From: Ophthalmolycus amberensis
Lineage: Eukaryota; Chordata; Actinopteri; Perciformes; Zoarcidae
DNA: 64,000 bases
Assembly (NCBI GenBank): GCA_024529925.1
Contig: JAFEUB010000333.1
Coordinates: 37,501-101,500, forward strand
Reading direction: 5' to 3'
Part shown: one piece after another, positions 33,902 to 45,035 of the stretch
Numbering within the stretch: the stretch's first letter is position 1
Layout: every line of letters begins with the position of its first letter
Notes under the pieces: model-generated
Databases searched by the model: none
Seen by the model: only the letters and a program-made list of their open reading frames with translations
What the model was told of the DNA's origin: nothing
Translations under genes and position numbers: made by a program

Positions 33902-34429
33902 CTCTGTTCACAAAGATAACTAACTGTTGTATGAGAATGTTCCAGCACCAAGGCCTTTGGGCCGCTTGCTTTGGTTGCTGACCGTTGGTTTTTCATTGTT
34001 GTTCCTTTCAGTCTGAGACCAACATGTCTGTAACATCGGCCATCGGCCCCCACCTTTGCTCATTCTGGATAAAGAAAGCTTGATCACTTTTTCCTTGGTT
34101 CTTCCTCACTGAGACTGTACGCATTCTGTTGTGATGAGTGAACCTTTTCTGCGCAGACAATAAATACTTAAAAGACAACCTGGTTATTTGCCACCACACT
34201 CCTCCACCCTTTTTAGTTCAGAGTTCATTTTGCATTGCAAATGGTTGAAATGTATTCAAAGGTTACTTCGGGACGAGAGTGTTCCTGAATGAACATTGTT
34301 TGTGTGACTTTGGTTGGATGCAAATATAACCTGTGAAAGCTTCAAAAGAAGAAGAAGAAGACATGGTCGACAGAGACTGGCAGACTTTGTGATCCGTTGC
34401 ACCCCTAGTAAATATTTAAATTCATTAGC

Positions 34430-34472
<43 letters not shown>

Positions 34473-35858
34473 GAAATATTCTGATTATAATCATGAAAAA
34501 CGCAAAATCTGGATGTTTCCTCTGTCAATAATAGTGATATAAATAATAACCTCATATCTTGACGTCCCTACCTGAACACTGGTGCAGGTGTGATGCAGTT
34601 ATTCCACGAGTGAACTTTGAACACCGACTTGTTGACGTGTTCTTGTCGTCCATCGTTCTTATTTTACGCTGTAAGAGTTAAAACACTTTCAGTTTATAAT
34701 GACTTTTTACAAAAGTGATGATTTTGCACTTTCACTGTGGTTCCCATATAAAACTGTGAGTGTTTTTAAACTAAAAAGCAAAGTAGTGTGTAAGATGCCA
34801 GGGTCAGTGAGTGAACCTACACAACCTCGAAGTCAAGATTATGTATGTTTACTGTCTGTTGTTCAATCCATTGTCAGTCTTTGGAGGAAGATGTTAGTAT
34901 GAAATGAAGAAGCACCTGTTCACTCATCACAGGGAGCGTCAACAACGCACGAGGTGTGTGCAGTCTTTGTTCTCCTTGGTCCTACCAGGTGTGTAATTAA
35001 AGTTAAACTATCGACGTATTGTCAAATATATGTCGGCCTGTGTTGATCTGAGTGTCAGGTGTACAGCATGCACCAACAATTATGAAGTATGAAAAGAAAA
35101 AACGCATGGTGTGGTTTTCTACTGGCACCACCACCATCAATGTCCCTACATCTATATGTAAGGCTACCTGTTCTCAGCCCTGAAGTCCTGGTTTGAGGCT
35201 TTGAGGGCGATGGACACAAAACGGAGGACTTGCCTTTCTTTATTAGTGCTTATTTTGTTCTGCACAACTACTGTGAAGTTCACACAGAAACTGTAAAGGA
35301 ACAAAAGCAGTAAATGCTCTCCAGTACGACAGAGACTTCAGCCACCCGGCAAAGCTACGAGTGAGAAAACAGACAACGAACCCGAGGAAACGAGGGACAG
35401 ACGTGTGTTGACTACATTTATTGACCCATAATCTAGTAAACGTTCATGTGTAAGTGTTCATTTTAACATGAAATGTGTCTGTTTGAGTTTATAGAGGAAG
35501 ATTTTAAGAATCAAGCACGACCTTTCATCATTAAAGACTATTTTCTGTAACAAAGCAACCAATCTACTTCCTGTTTACACCGACACCCACATGCCCATGT
35601 ACTTGAATAGTCACGTAATATTCGCTTTCACGCGTGCTGGTCTGGACGGAGGTCAGATGATACAAAGAATAACAAGGTGTCTTTGAGTGTATGAGCAGGT
35701 ACCACTTTTAATTATATACACCTGTAAAGTGTATCGTGAAATGTGCTGTTGTAGGTTCAAACACCCATTGTGTTCAAAATTGTTGATTATGATGACTTTG
35801 AAACCTGAAATCCACTCGGGTCAAAACAAGGCATTCCTCAGCTTGGATGTTTATGTGT
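33902..35858. repeat. Duplicated block copy A (decayed 5' region of a SAMHD1-like gene)
   Basis: Collinear with C (48202-49702, offset 14300) and B (46597-47929, offset about 12071). It carries AACCTGTGAAAGCTTC, a GAA-rich run and GACAGAGACTGGCAGAC (34370-34386), matching the exon-1 region of the SAMHD1-like gene (50095-50165) but with CTG where that gene has ATG. It later has CTACCAGGTGTGTAATTA, a decayed match to the exon-3 acceptor. A 67-codon frame (34699-34902) is shared only because the copies are recent. Confidence 0.75.
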
Positions 35859-37546
35859 CACCAGGTCTAAATTGATCCCTGATGAATATCCATCTCATTT
35901 CTTTGTTTCATTCCCAACGTGAACAAAATGTCTTGGACCAATGCTGACTTTGTTTGTAGACGTGAGTGCGAGAGCAAAATGGGATGAAAGTATAATTCAC
36001 TGAACAACTACTGTTACCAAGTAATGGACGACAATGTGGGTCTGAACTCAATTCTATGAGTCTTTCAGTGCAAACTGCTACTGCAGGATGTGTTACTGAC
36101 AAAGCGTCGGCTGAAACAATGTTTAGCATAAATGACCCATGTGAGTCGTTTTGCACTGTTGGGAACCTAATGGAGCGTGTTTGGGTTATCAGCATTTAAG
36201 AAACTGAATTCTTGACATTAATAGAATTATTATGTATGTAACAATTATTAATGTTTATTAATAATAACGGGGCACCACCCTGCGAACAGGGACCAATAAC
36301 CAAACGATAAAACTAAGTCTCATAATTAGTGGTCACTCATAATGTCAATAGTCTGCGTATGACTACACATTCAGTGACAGTGAAGGTTTAAGTTCGAGCA
36401 CAGGCCACTACATACAATTTCATTACATACATATGCACAAGTAATCACAGACGACTGCTCCTTAAAGTATAACAGAGTTTATTAAATCAAAATAGTAAAT
36501 GATCAAATCAATTAATATTGCAACCAACAAACATTATCACACAATCTTATATGCCTAATACCTAAAGTCAAATGAATAAAATGGATGAGGATGTATGTAT
36601 GTAAGTGTGTGTGTGTGTGTGTGTGTGAGCAAAAGGGGGGGGGGGGGCAGCGGGGGAACAGCTCAGCGCCGTGTGACGTAGTTAGGACGTGGTGACGTCT
36701 CTCATGCGTGGCACCCAAAATGGCGATTAGCCAACAGGAGACCCGGCGTCTACATGTGGTGGCTGTTCAGCACGTAGCTAGGTTAGCTCAAAGCTATATG
36801 TGTGTGTGAGGCACTCGAGGGCAACGGGGTTACCCAAGGGCTGCTGACTATGTGTGTGCAGGTTAGTGGGAGAGAGGGAGCGAAGGGAGAGAGAGAAGGG
36901 GGGTCATGAATGAAACTCTGTGTGCGGTCCGCGTTGTAGTGAGAATGGGGATACCTGGCCGTATCGTACACAAAGTGCCGCTGTCGGTAGAACTGCCGGC
37001 AGTTATGTACGATAGCCGAGATCCCACACCTCACTCACAGAGCTGATTTAATGAGGAGAGAATATCACACGGAGTGTAATAAAACAAATGAAAATAAATC
37101 CCAAATAAAACAGACCCTTATCACTGCGGTGAGATGAGAGCATTGTTTCCTATCACCCCGAAACTCGGTCGGCGAGACGAAGGTCTGGCCACCATAGGTT
37201 CAGTCTTTCAGTGATAAAACACAAACTCCCATTCACTAGCAGTGACGGATCTAAATGCAGGCAGTTACAGCAGGCAATACACAATATAGCGGGGGTCCGT
37301 GGTCCGCGTTGTTTGCGCGATGGCGCGGTGTAACAAGACAGTGATTTAACACAACAGGATGCGGGAATAATAACACATAAATGAATAAGCTATGCTAAGC
37401 TATGCTAAGCTAAGCCCAGATGCAATGAACCTTACTGTGAGAAGCTTCGTTCGATGGGGCTCGTTCCCGTGATGGGAATCGATCAGTCCTCGAGTGTTGA
37501 CTCGGGAGCGCGGCTCTCGGAGCGGGCGCAGACTGTGAGTAGCTCG
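35859..37546. other. Retroelement-like flank of the ERV, unresolved
   Basis: The stretch 36190-36540 has LTR-like features (GGGGCACCACCCTGCGAACA, and AATAAA on the minus strand near 36480), but no partner LTR was found. GT repeat and G-run at 36605-36648. A minus-strand 95-codon frame (35908-36195) has several cysteines but no recognisable domain. Confidence 0.35.
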
Positions 37547-38115
37547 TGTTGTGGAATATTTCTATGAATTGTCGGGAGAAGAGTGTCAAAGTGCTTTCAA
37601 ATCAATGTCAAATGAAACAGAGTCTTGATGAACGATCAAAGTTGTAATAGTCAATTTATTTGCTTGCAAGCAAAGAGAACACTGTCTCACAGATACATCA
37701 CCGTCATCTGTTAGAGGTGCTCTGACACCACAGTCAGATGCATGGACATTTATACTGCTTCCTTTGATTAGGTCACTGTGACCTAATCAAAGAGTTTAAG
37801 ATACAGTATTGCGGAGACGGAATAAGCCTGTTTTACCATCACACATCATATATGCATACAGAGGGTCATGCCCTTCAGCTGATGCTCATCAGGAAGTACC
37901 GTAATCTAGGCCTCTGTGTGTCTCCGTCTTTGAAGACAGAATCAATGCACAGGAAACCAGATAACAAGATAACAGATAACAAATAACAAATAACAAGACA
38001 CCTGGATGCAAAACTGACTAGAATCATCTACTGAAAAGGTGTTTGGTGCCTGCACAGTTAAAGACTTACATTCTTTAACCCTAAAGCATAAGACTATGGC
38101 ATATTTCCCATAACA
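37547..38115 (-). repeat. 3' LTR of the ERV (569 bp)
   Basis: Contains, in minus orientation, the palindromic hormone-response element (37762-37792), TATAAA (37749-37754) and AATAAA (37655-37660). It differs from the other LTR by a 7-bp tandem indel near 38000, two 1-bp indels and one A/C substitution. Confidence 0.95.
37749..37792 (-). promoter_or_regulatory. Same ERE-TATA module in the 3' LTR
   Basis: Core at 37770-37784, palindrome 37762-37792, TATAAA 37749-37754. Identical to the 5' LTR. From this position it could drive transcription into the left flank (minus direction). Confidence 0.7.
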
Positions 38116-38126
38116 TTCCACTCTTT
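38116..38126 (-). other. Polypurine tract
   Basis: The minus strand reads AAAGAGTGGAA directly before the 3' LTR, the expected plus-strand primer position. Confidence 0.7.
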
Positions 38127-38437
38127 GATTATATCGTAATCACACAATATAGTAGAAATATGTTATAAGGACATTTCAATAACAACAGAAGTATTACCCA
38201 AAAATATGATTTGAAAATACATCATTTGAGATATCTGAAGAAAAACTGTTCTTGTGAGATAAAAGATCCCATAAATGTAGCAGGCAATATAATTCAATAA
38301 ACATAAAAGAATAAAAAGATAAAAATCAAAAGAAAACTGTCTCTAGACCTGCGCATCAAAATCATCAAAGGAGTCAGTGTCGCTGTCAAAGTCAGTCCGC
38401 ATAGTCAGTAATAGGAAACAGGTCAAGTTGTTGGTCG

Positions 38438-38794
38438 TTAGTTGCCACACGACAATACATAGTCAAGCTGTTTGGCGAAGAGCTGAGAGATCATGTTTCT
38501 GAGTAGTGGGATTACGCAAAGTACAAATACAAAGAAAGCACATAGGATAATGGCTGCTTGTATCAAAATCCCCTTCCATGAGTACCATAAACCTGTAAGC
38601 CAGTCTGGAGGTGGAGTACCATCTTTAACCATAGCTTCCTCTATTTTAGTGATGTTGCGAATTGCTTGTGCAATGATATGACCATCAGCGTCATTTTCTG
38701 GAATAAAAGTACAACAGTATTCCCCAACAATAGCACAAACGCCACCCTGTGGTGCAGTCAGTTGATCTAAAACCATTCTATTTTGCATGACCAT
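38438..38794 (-). pseudogene. ERV env: transmembrane subunit fragment
   Basis: The 118-codon frame contains the CX6CC motif CAIVGEYCC (residues 20-28), a heptad-like stretch and one membrane span (ILIQAAIILCAFFVFVLCV), then a short tail. CX6CC is the hallmark of gamma-type TM proteins. The fusion peptide and most of SU are absent. Confidence 0.75.
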
Positions 38795-39099
38795 AAGGCG
38801 CAGACATAGCAGTTAGTGCGGTTTTGTTTGCGGGCTGAATAGCATGCGTATCGCCACCACATATTTGATGAATAGACGTGGATTAATGCACCTGGGTTGT
38901 TGTCGAGCCAATCATGTTTCAAGTTTTTTACTGCGGTGCGTCTGGTACGGTTATGCGTCGTTGAGTTGTCATTGTCTGAGTCAAAAGTCGTGTTGTTGCG
39001 CTGGTCGTTAGATGCTCTCCATCGTGCTCCTTTTCTTGTGTTTGTTGGCATAAACACGTGTCGAGAGGGGCTCTTCCAGCCGTCTTCCTTGCGTGGCAT
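38767..39099 (-). pseudogene. ERV env: N-terminal/surface-unit remnant
   Basis: A 110-codon frame opens MPRKEDGWKSP, is rich in Asn/Thr/Arg and ends with a cysteine-containing segment (NRTNCYVCALWSC). It lies between integrase and the TM fragment, where the env surface unit belongs, and is far too short for a whole one. Confidence 0.45.
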
Positions 39100-39180
39100 C
39101 CACGTCAGAGTTGTAGACAGTTAACACAGAACACGCACGTGTCTGTCGGCTAACTGCCCGTTGTGATTTCCGTCCGTGAA

Positions 39181-39447
39181 TCACTGCATCTCATCTGTCG
39201 ATGGCACCGTCGTCCGTCTCTCGTCCCTCGGTGGTGCCGGTTGGCTGACACTTGATGTAGGTGCTTCGCTCACCTGAAGCTTCTCCTGGGTCAGGAACCT
39301 TTTTGCAGTGTGACGCGTGAACCCACGGTTAGCCCTCTCAGCTACTTTGACAGCCGTCTGAGTGACGAGGAGGACCTGGAATGGACCCTGCCAGCGCCGT
39401 GCGTTCCAATGCTTCCTTCTGAAGTCTTTCACCGACCACGAAATCAC
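39181..39447 (-). pseudogene. ERV pol: integrase C-terminal remnant
   Basis: The frame has RWQGPFQVLLVTQTAVKVAE, the beta-barrel end of retroviral integrases, followed by a serine/proline-rich tail. The HHCC and catalytic core parts are not recognisable upstream. Confidence 0.7.
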
Positions 39448-40325
39448 CAGGCTGCAGCTTATGGAGAGGTCCTTCAGCTGGTCTCTGGAGGGCAGCTGCT
39501 ACCTGTTGTCTTATGTTAGATAAAGCAAACGACAATTGTGCACAATATGTTTACATTTCATGTTCGCATAAGGCGGATTGAGGGAAGTGGTGCTCTCGGT
39601 GCTTCCGTGCCCACATGGGGAGGAAAACCAAAGCTTTTCGTCCAAGGCAGACCTGTGTCAGCACAACATTTTGCTAACTTGGTCTTAAGTGTTTCATTTA
39701 ATGCTTAACATTTAACATCCCCCCTTTTGACACATGGTCTAACCCATGAGTCAACTTAGCGTAGTGAGAGAAATAATGTTTAGGCAAACAAGGTTTACCG
39801 TCAGATTTTAGAAAACTGTCTGTGTTCCCATAATGCGCCTAAAATCATATCTGGAGCCAGTGTGAATAGTCACAGTGTTACCCTCTGCGAGTTTGCAGGC
39901 TTCAATGAGTACGATAAGCTCTGCTGTAACCTAATTTAGCGTAACAATGGAAGAGACCACATAGCAATCTATCTAAGCTAAGCCATACATAATTTTATAA
40001 TAATTGAATATCATAAGTGAGAAATATTTCCGTAGACACACCGAACCTAAACGGAAAAATCGCCTACACAGTCACAACATCAGCTTCAGCATTTCCTGTT
40101 GAAATGGGATCAAAAGCGTTAGTGGGAGTGTCGGTGAGGTCAGGTCTCTGTATGCAGACCTGTTGAACAGAAACTACATAGTTAATCAGCCTTCCATCTG
40201 CTGGAGGAGGAGAAAAAAGTGTTAGGATTAAGGGTAGTACATCGTTTCAAAGTAGTGTTAGGCAAATCTATTGTATTAATTTGCTCTAATCTGTAAAAAA
40301 CAGCATAAGGAAACATGTCGCAATA

Positions 40326-40547
40326 TCACGTGCAACAGCATGCAGACAGAGGAGGTCCTGGTGCTGTGAGGTCGAACCTAGTAGAGTAACCAGGCCTTTG
40401 TCTTCCCCCATGTTCCTGAGTCCAAACTAATGTCATGTAACCATCTCTCAGGTCAACGTATTGTATGAACAGTGTGTCAAGTTCAGATAGTCCAAGTGTC
40501 GGAGCTGATAGTAATGCGTCCTCTATGTCATTAAAAACAGCAATCAA
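40326..40547 (-). pseudogene. ERV pol: RT connection to RNase H remnant
   Basis: The 73-codon frame contains EDALLSAPTLGL, FIQYVDLRDGYMTLVWTQEH and GGRQRPGYSTR, the usual gammaretrovirus-like connection domain leading to RNase H. It then goes out of frame. Confidence 0.75.
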
Positions 40548-40559
40548 GTAATCAGTCTG

Positions 40560-41313
40560 GGTCAGTTCGTCTTGCGCATAAAGATATTACCATGAATCAT
40601 GGAAGAGAGGAGTACCTCTCTTTCTGAGTAGTTTGGGATCCACTTTCTATACTATGACGTCATTCCTAAGAAGCTTATCATTTGTTTCTTAGTTTATAGT
40701 TTAGGCACAGTTTGAATTGCCTGTATTCTTTTGGGAGGGAGGGCTTTTGTCCTCTGCTGTGATCACATGTCCCAAATATGAAACTTTATCGAGAGCAAAT
40801 TGCAATTTGGATGGTTAGCCTTGAGACCATTTACAGCCAAAACCTAAATAGGACAACTGTAATTCTAAATTATTCTAATTTACATGCTTCTTCTTTGGCC
40901 TGCAAATCATGATATCATATTGTAAAAAGGCTGAACCATTTGGTAAGTGTAAATTAACCAGATTGTCTTCACAAGGCTTTGTTAAATACATCAGGGCTTT
41001 TGGGTGGCAAAAGAGTTTCCCCACTGGGGATTAATAAAGTTTTTCTAATATAATCTAATCTTTCTGAATAACCCTAAGGACACCTGGGTCCAGGTAGAGA
41101 CTCTTCCTTTATGAGAAAGCAAATAAAAATTGACTGTCCTTGTGCACAGGTACAGGAAAAATAAAAAATAAATAAAATAAAATATGCATTGGCCAAGTCG
41201 ACGACGAAATAAGTCTGGAGGGATGAGTGACATAATGGTGTGTGGGTTAGAAATTTGAGGTGCTCGCGGGTGCACCAAACCTGCTTACAAATGTTAGCCA
41301 AATCGTCACTCAA
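40560..41313 (-). pseudogene. ERV pol: reverse transcriptase remnants
   Basis: The minus strand shows pieces in different frames: NPHTIMSLIPPD and YFVVDLANAYF (41150-41260), then a thumb segment with SKLQFALDKVSYLGHVITAE (about 40760-40830). Where the catalytic YxDD box is expected (40901-40925) the reading is QYDIM, with part of the box lost. Stops and shifts are frequent, so no active enzyme is possible. Confidence 0.75.
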
Positions 41314-42880
41314 TTGGTTCCCTCAGATCATGAATTTTCTTTACCGGTAAATGTTAGTGTGCACACTGGTGAATCATCACACTCCATTATTATACAGCCT
41401 TCAATAAAAACTCAAAAACAGGTGTAATACTTTCAATAGCCTCTCATTTGAGACAGCTCAGCCATGTCGACAGATGTGTGTGTGTGTTTTATCAAACATA
41501 AGTTGAATGACTCTTTTTACTGATAAAATTGATTTGTGTAAGTCACCTTTGTTACTGTACATTACCAGGATCCTCTATATTTCTGAAGTCAGTGAATTGA
41601 GTCTGACTTGCTGCCAGTCAGACATGTCCTTCACACCATTCCTGGGCTTCGTACATGTGGAAACATGTGGACTCCTCCCCCTTTACAAACTCAGATTGTG
41701 TGGGACACAGAGAAACAGACAGCAGCAGTACTTTTTTGTCCAACAAACTCTTATTATACCATTATATCATTTCCACTTCTCTAAATCATACTTCCTCTAA
41801 CCTTTCATCTAGTTCACGTAACCCATGTGCTGTGCAGTGAAGTGAATCAGCCTTGCATGTGACAGTCTAAACATTTTATTTATTTTTATTTTTTTTCTTA
41901 ATAGTTAACGTGACTTGCTGTAACTTTCTAAATCCTTCAATCTCATTCGAATACCTACTATGTGGGTGTGAGTGGTGTTTGTCTAGTTTCTAATGTGTGT
42001 ATTAAATGTACAAGTTTGTCATCTAAAGAATCTAAAGTTAACTCACCCTCTGTGTTGTATTTGTGTGCGCGTCGTTGGTCCATCTCTGGTTTCACTCCGC
42101 CATCCTGCATGCACCCCCCCCCTGATGGCTGATTGTCGAGCCCTCCCACCACTCCTTGTTCATGGAGCGTGAGCATCTATTCCTCAATGTTCAAGCTGCC
42201 ACATTTATGGCACACAAAGTCTTCAGTTGGTGTGTGTCAAAGTCTCAAAGTCTCTTTCAGCTTCCTCTCATGCCCTGATACATTATCAGCTGGGCATGCT
42301 TGCATCTGTGCTGACGAAACTTCTCTGTTCTCCGTTGTTGAACTGATCCTCATGTTCAGCATGCTGCATGTCACACAACTCTCTTGTGTGATGTTCTCCA
42401 GGCTTATGGATGGCGGAAAGCCTTCTTACAAAGTTCAGTCAGGGCTGTCACCGCATGTTTATACGCTACGGCCAGTTTTCACCATTGTCGTATGCAACTC
42501 ACTGCAGGTTTGAATGCCGCAGATATTTTCTGTAGTTGTGAGCATTGACATGGTACCTGTAGATTTTGACGAGTCTCGTTGTCTTCTTCATCCTCGACGT
42601 GTTGAGTGGTGGGTGTCGTTCAAGTTGTTTGTGGCTGGGGAGCATACAGCAGGAAGCGGAATCCCCAGATCAGGACCAAGGACTAAAAATGAACAAAACA
42701 AACAAAACAAAACAGCTGCCGAAAGTTCAGCAGTAAATGTTAGACAATGTTGTCTCATGTAGAGATACAATTCTTAGATCTCTGTGTTTCTGTGTGTGCG
42801 TGCCTCTGTGGGTGTGCGTGTGTGTGTGTGTGTGTGTGTGTCCTGTGTGACCCCTCTTTCAGCTGCTGCGAGCGAGCATG

Positions 42881-42912
<32 letters not shown>

Positions 42913-43135
42913 CACCCCTGCATTCCTCTTGGACATCAACTTATTTGTATCTGCTTCACCTCTTTCTCTGCACCAAGCACGTTTTGAGTTGATCAAATTT
43001 TAATCGTAGGCTAAAACTGCCTCTTTCAGGGAATCCCAATTTTGTTCATTCTTCCAATTATTTGGCAGTCTGATTGTCCTTGTCCCACATTTATTTATTA
43101 TCGGAGGTAAGACCTTGGCATCGGGCTGCTCAGAC

Positions 43136-43408
43136 TCATTCTATGACTTTTATCATTCCCAAATGTTTCACTTTTATTTCTAAGTCTTTGACTCGGACTT
43201 TCTTCGTACATTTAATCTGTTTCAATTTACCTTCTAAATCCCCTCTTAACATTTTGAGCTTAGCAGCGCTCAATGAGCCGTTTTCAGGAAAACCAAACTC
43301 CTTTGACCAGTACATGAGGCATTCTAAACACCTGTTTCCATATTTCTGTCTCATCACATCCACTATCGGACCCGAGGGCTCCGCGCTTTTACTATCTTTA
43401 CCACCCAT
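43136..43408 (-). pseudogene. ERV gag N-terminal fragment (matrix-like)
   Basis: A 90-codon frame begins MGGKDSKS, a myristoylation-type start. It continues with a basic helical region and stops early. Position 0.8 kb from the 5' LTR fits gag. Capsid and nucleocapsid were not recognised in the following sequence. Confidence 0.6.
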
Positions 43409-44159
43409 CTTTCAGGCGTGGATACGTTAACGTTACCTTTACAATATAGTCGTCACCATACAGCGTATGTTTATTCTATCGAAGGAAAACTTTTTGCAAA
43501 AAACCTCGTTTGAAATTCACGCTATGTTGGAAAATCACGAATACCTTATTTCAAACTTATTTGAAACTCACGTTATGTTGGAAAATCACGAATACCTTAT
43601 TTCAAATGTTATTTGAAGTTCACGTTAGTTATTTATCACGATTCTTATTCTATCAGTATAGAATTCACGTATTTGATAATTTTAACCACGGTTTTACAAC
43701 AAACCTATAATTGTAGTCAAGCGATCTGTGTCTACGATCACCGTATAACACAATCCTGTCTTCTACGTAAAAGCGTGTACATAGTGATATGCCAGAAAAT
43801 GAAAAAGGGAGTTTACATGAACCACATTCGTAAAACGAAACCACAAACGTCAAAAACAGTTGTGTTACCCAAATAAAAATGACTACTTGACCATTCATCT
43901 GTGTCTGTTAAATCATATGACCTTAGTATAATTTTACCATTACTTTTACAGTTGGAATTTTAACTTTCTTACCCGTTTGTAGAAATTAATTCTTTTTCGT
44001 TGGATTCGCGTGCCGTCCATCAGAAACTCCCTCGGGTCTGCCGGTTCTCTCTCTCTTGTCTAATGAGGTATAAGACAGGAAACTTCAGTTTGTGGATTCC
44101 TGGGAGAGGCCTCTTTCCTCCGGTCAGTCCCTCTGGAGCTCTGATAGACAGTCAGCGAA

Positions 44160-44176
44160 TCCTGCCGACAACGCCA
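44160..44176 (-). other. Primer binding site, tRNA-Ser type
   Basis: The plus strand TCCTGCCGACAACGCCA equals the 3' end of eukaryotic tRNA-Ser (TCCTGCCGACTACGCCA) with one mismatch, three bases from the LTR. In minus orientation this is the primer binding site. Confidence 0.8.
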
Positions 44177-44179
44177 AAT

Positions 44180-44741
44180 TGTTGTGGAATATTTCTATGA
44201 ATTGTCGGGAGAAGAGTGTCAAAGTGCTTTCAAATCAATGTCAAATGAAACAGAGTCTTGATGAACGATCAAAGTTGTAATAGTCAATTTATTTGCTTGC
44301 AAGCAAAGAGAACACTGTCTCACAGATACATCACCGTCATCTGTTAGAGGTGCTCTGACACCACAGTCAGATGCATGGACATTTATACTGCTTCCTTTGA
44401 TTAGGTCACTGTGACCTAATCAAAGAGTTTAAGATACAGTATTGCGGAGACGGAATAAGCCTGTTTTACCATCACACATCATATATGCATACAGAGGGTC
44501 ATGCCCTTCAGCTGATGCTCATCAGGAAGTACCGTAATCTAGGCCTCTGTGTGTCTCCGTCTTTGAAGACAGAATCAATGCACAGGAAACCAGATAACAA
44601 GATAACAGATAACAAATAACAAGACACCTGGATGCAAAACTGATAGAATCATCTACTGAAAAGGTGTTTGGTGCCTGCACAGTTAAAGACTTACATTCTT
44701 TAACCCTAAAGCATAAGACTCTGGCATATTTTCCCATAACA
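44180..44741 (-). repeat. 5' LTR of the ERV (562 bp)
   Basis: Starts TG and ends CA. In transcription order (minus): palindromic element 44395-44425, TATAAA 44382-44387, AATAAA 44288-44293. The short distance between TATA and AATAAA fits a compact R region. Confidence 0.95.
44382..44425 (-). promoter_or_regulatory. ERV promoter: consensus oestrogen response element next to TATA box
   Basis: The core AGGTCACTGTGACCT (44403-44417) is a perfect inverted repeat with 3-bp spacer, the consensus oestrogen receptor site and the reverse complement of the vitellogenin A2 element. It sits inside a larger perfect palindrome with 14-bp arms (44395-44425). TATAAA on the minus strand begins 15 bp downstream. 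Function is inferred from sequence only. Confidence 0.75.
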
Positions 44742-44789
44742 TTCGGTCCTCAGGAGTCGGTCGCACCCGGTAGCGTGGCTCGCTCTGGA

Positions 44790-45035
44790 GTGGACGCAGG
44801 CTCGGCTGGGCACCGGCGCGGCGTTGGAGCTGGTGCGGATGCAGGCTCGGCTGGGCATCGGCGTGGCGTTGAGCGGGCGCGGATGCAGGTCTCGGCTGGC
44901 ATCGGCGCGGCGTTGAGCGGGCGCGGATGCAGGTCTCGGCGGACATCGGCGTGGCGTTGAGCGGGCGCGGATGCAGGTCTCGGCTGGCATCGGCGCGGCG
45001 TTGAGCTGGCGCGGATGCAGGTCTCCTCGCTGCAG
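44790..45035. repeat. 44-bp GC-rich minisatellite, about 6 units
   Basis: GGATGCAGGTCTCGGCTGGC recurs at 44881, 44925, 44969 and 45013, exactly 44 bp apart; degenerate units lie to the left. As 44 is not a multiple of three, the peptide reading rotates through frames. Confidence 0.92.

Larger units (their letters stand above)
37547..44741 (-). mobile_element. Endogenous retrovirus, gamma/epsilon-like, defective, tRNA-Ser primed
   Basis: Two LTRs (37547-38115 and 44180-44741), both TGTTGTGG...CATAACA, flank 6.06 kb. On the minus strand the order is 5' LTR, tRNA-Ser-type primer site, gag start, RT, RNase H junction, integrase end, env pieces, polypurine tract and 3' LTR. The CX6CC motif in the TM protein and the integrase style place it near gamma/epsilon-type retroviruses. 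Every gene is broken. Flanks CTCG and TTCG may be an eroded 4-bp target duplication. The LTRs differ by only one substitution and three small indels. Confidence 0.92.

Noticed and set aside
33925..34198. Segment of blocks A and C that looks like a short LTR (TGTTGTATG to CCACCACA, with AATAAA)
   Set aside because: It has no second copy flanking an interior and no primer site; both copies are explained by the block duplication.
34699..34902. 67-codon open frame conserved in three places (also 46770-46973 and 48983-49186)
   Set aside because: Conservation equals that of the surrounding duplicated block, with no excess of silent changes visible. Treated as a by-product of recent duplication.
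42747..42992. Cysteine/valine-rich frames near 42.8 kb
   Set aside because: Translations of two GT microsatellites inside the retroviral interior.
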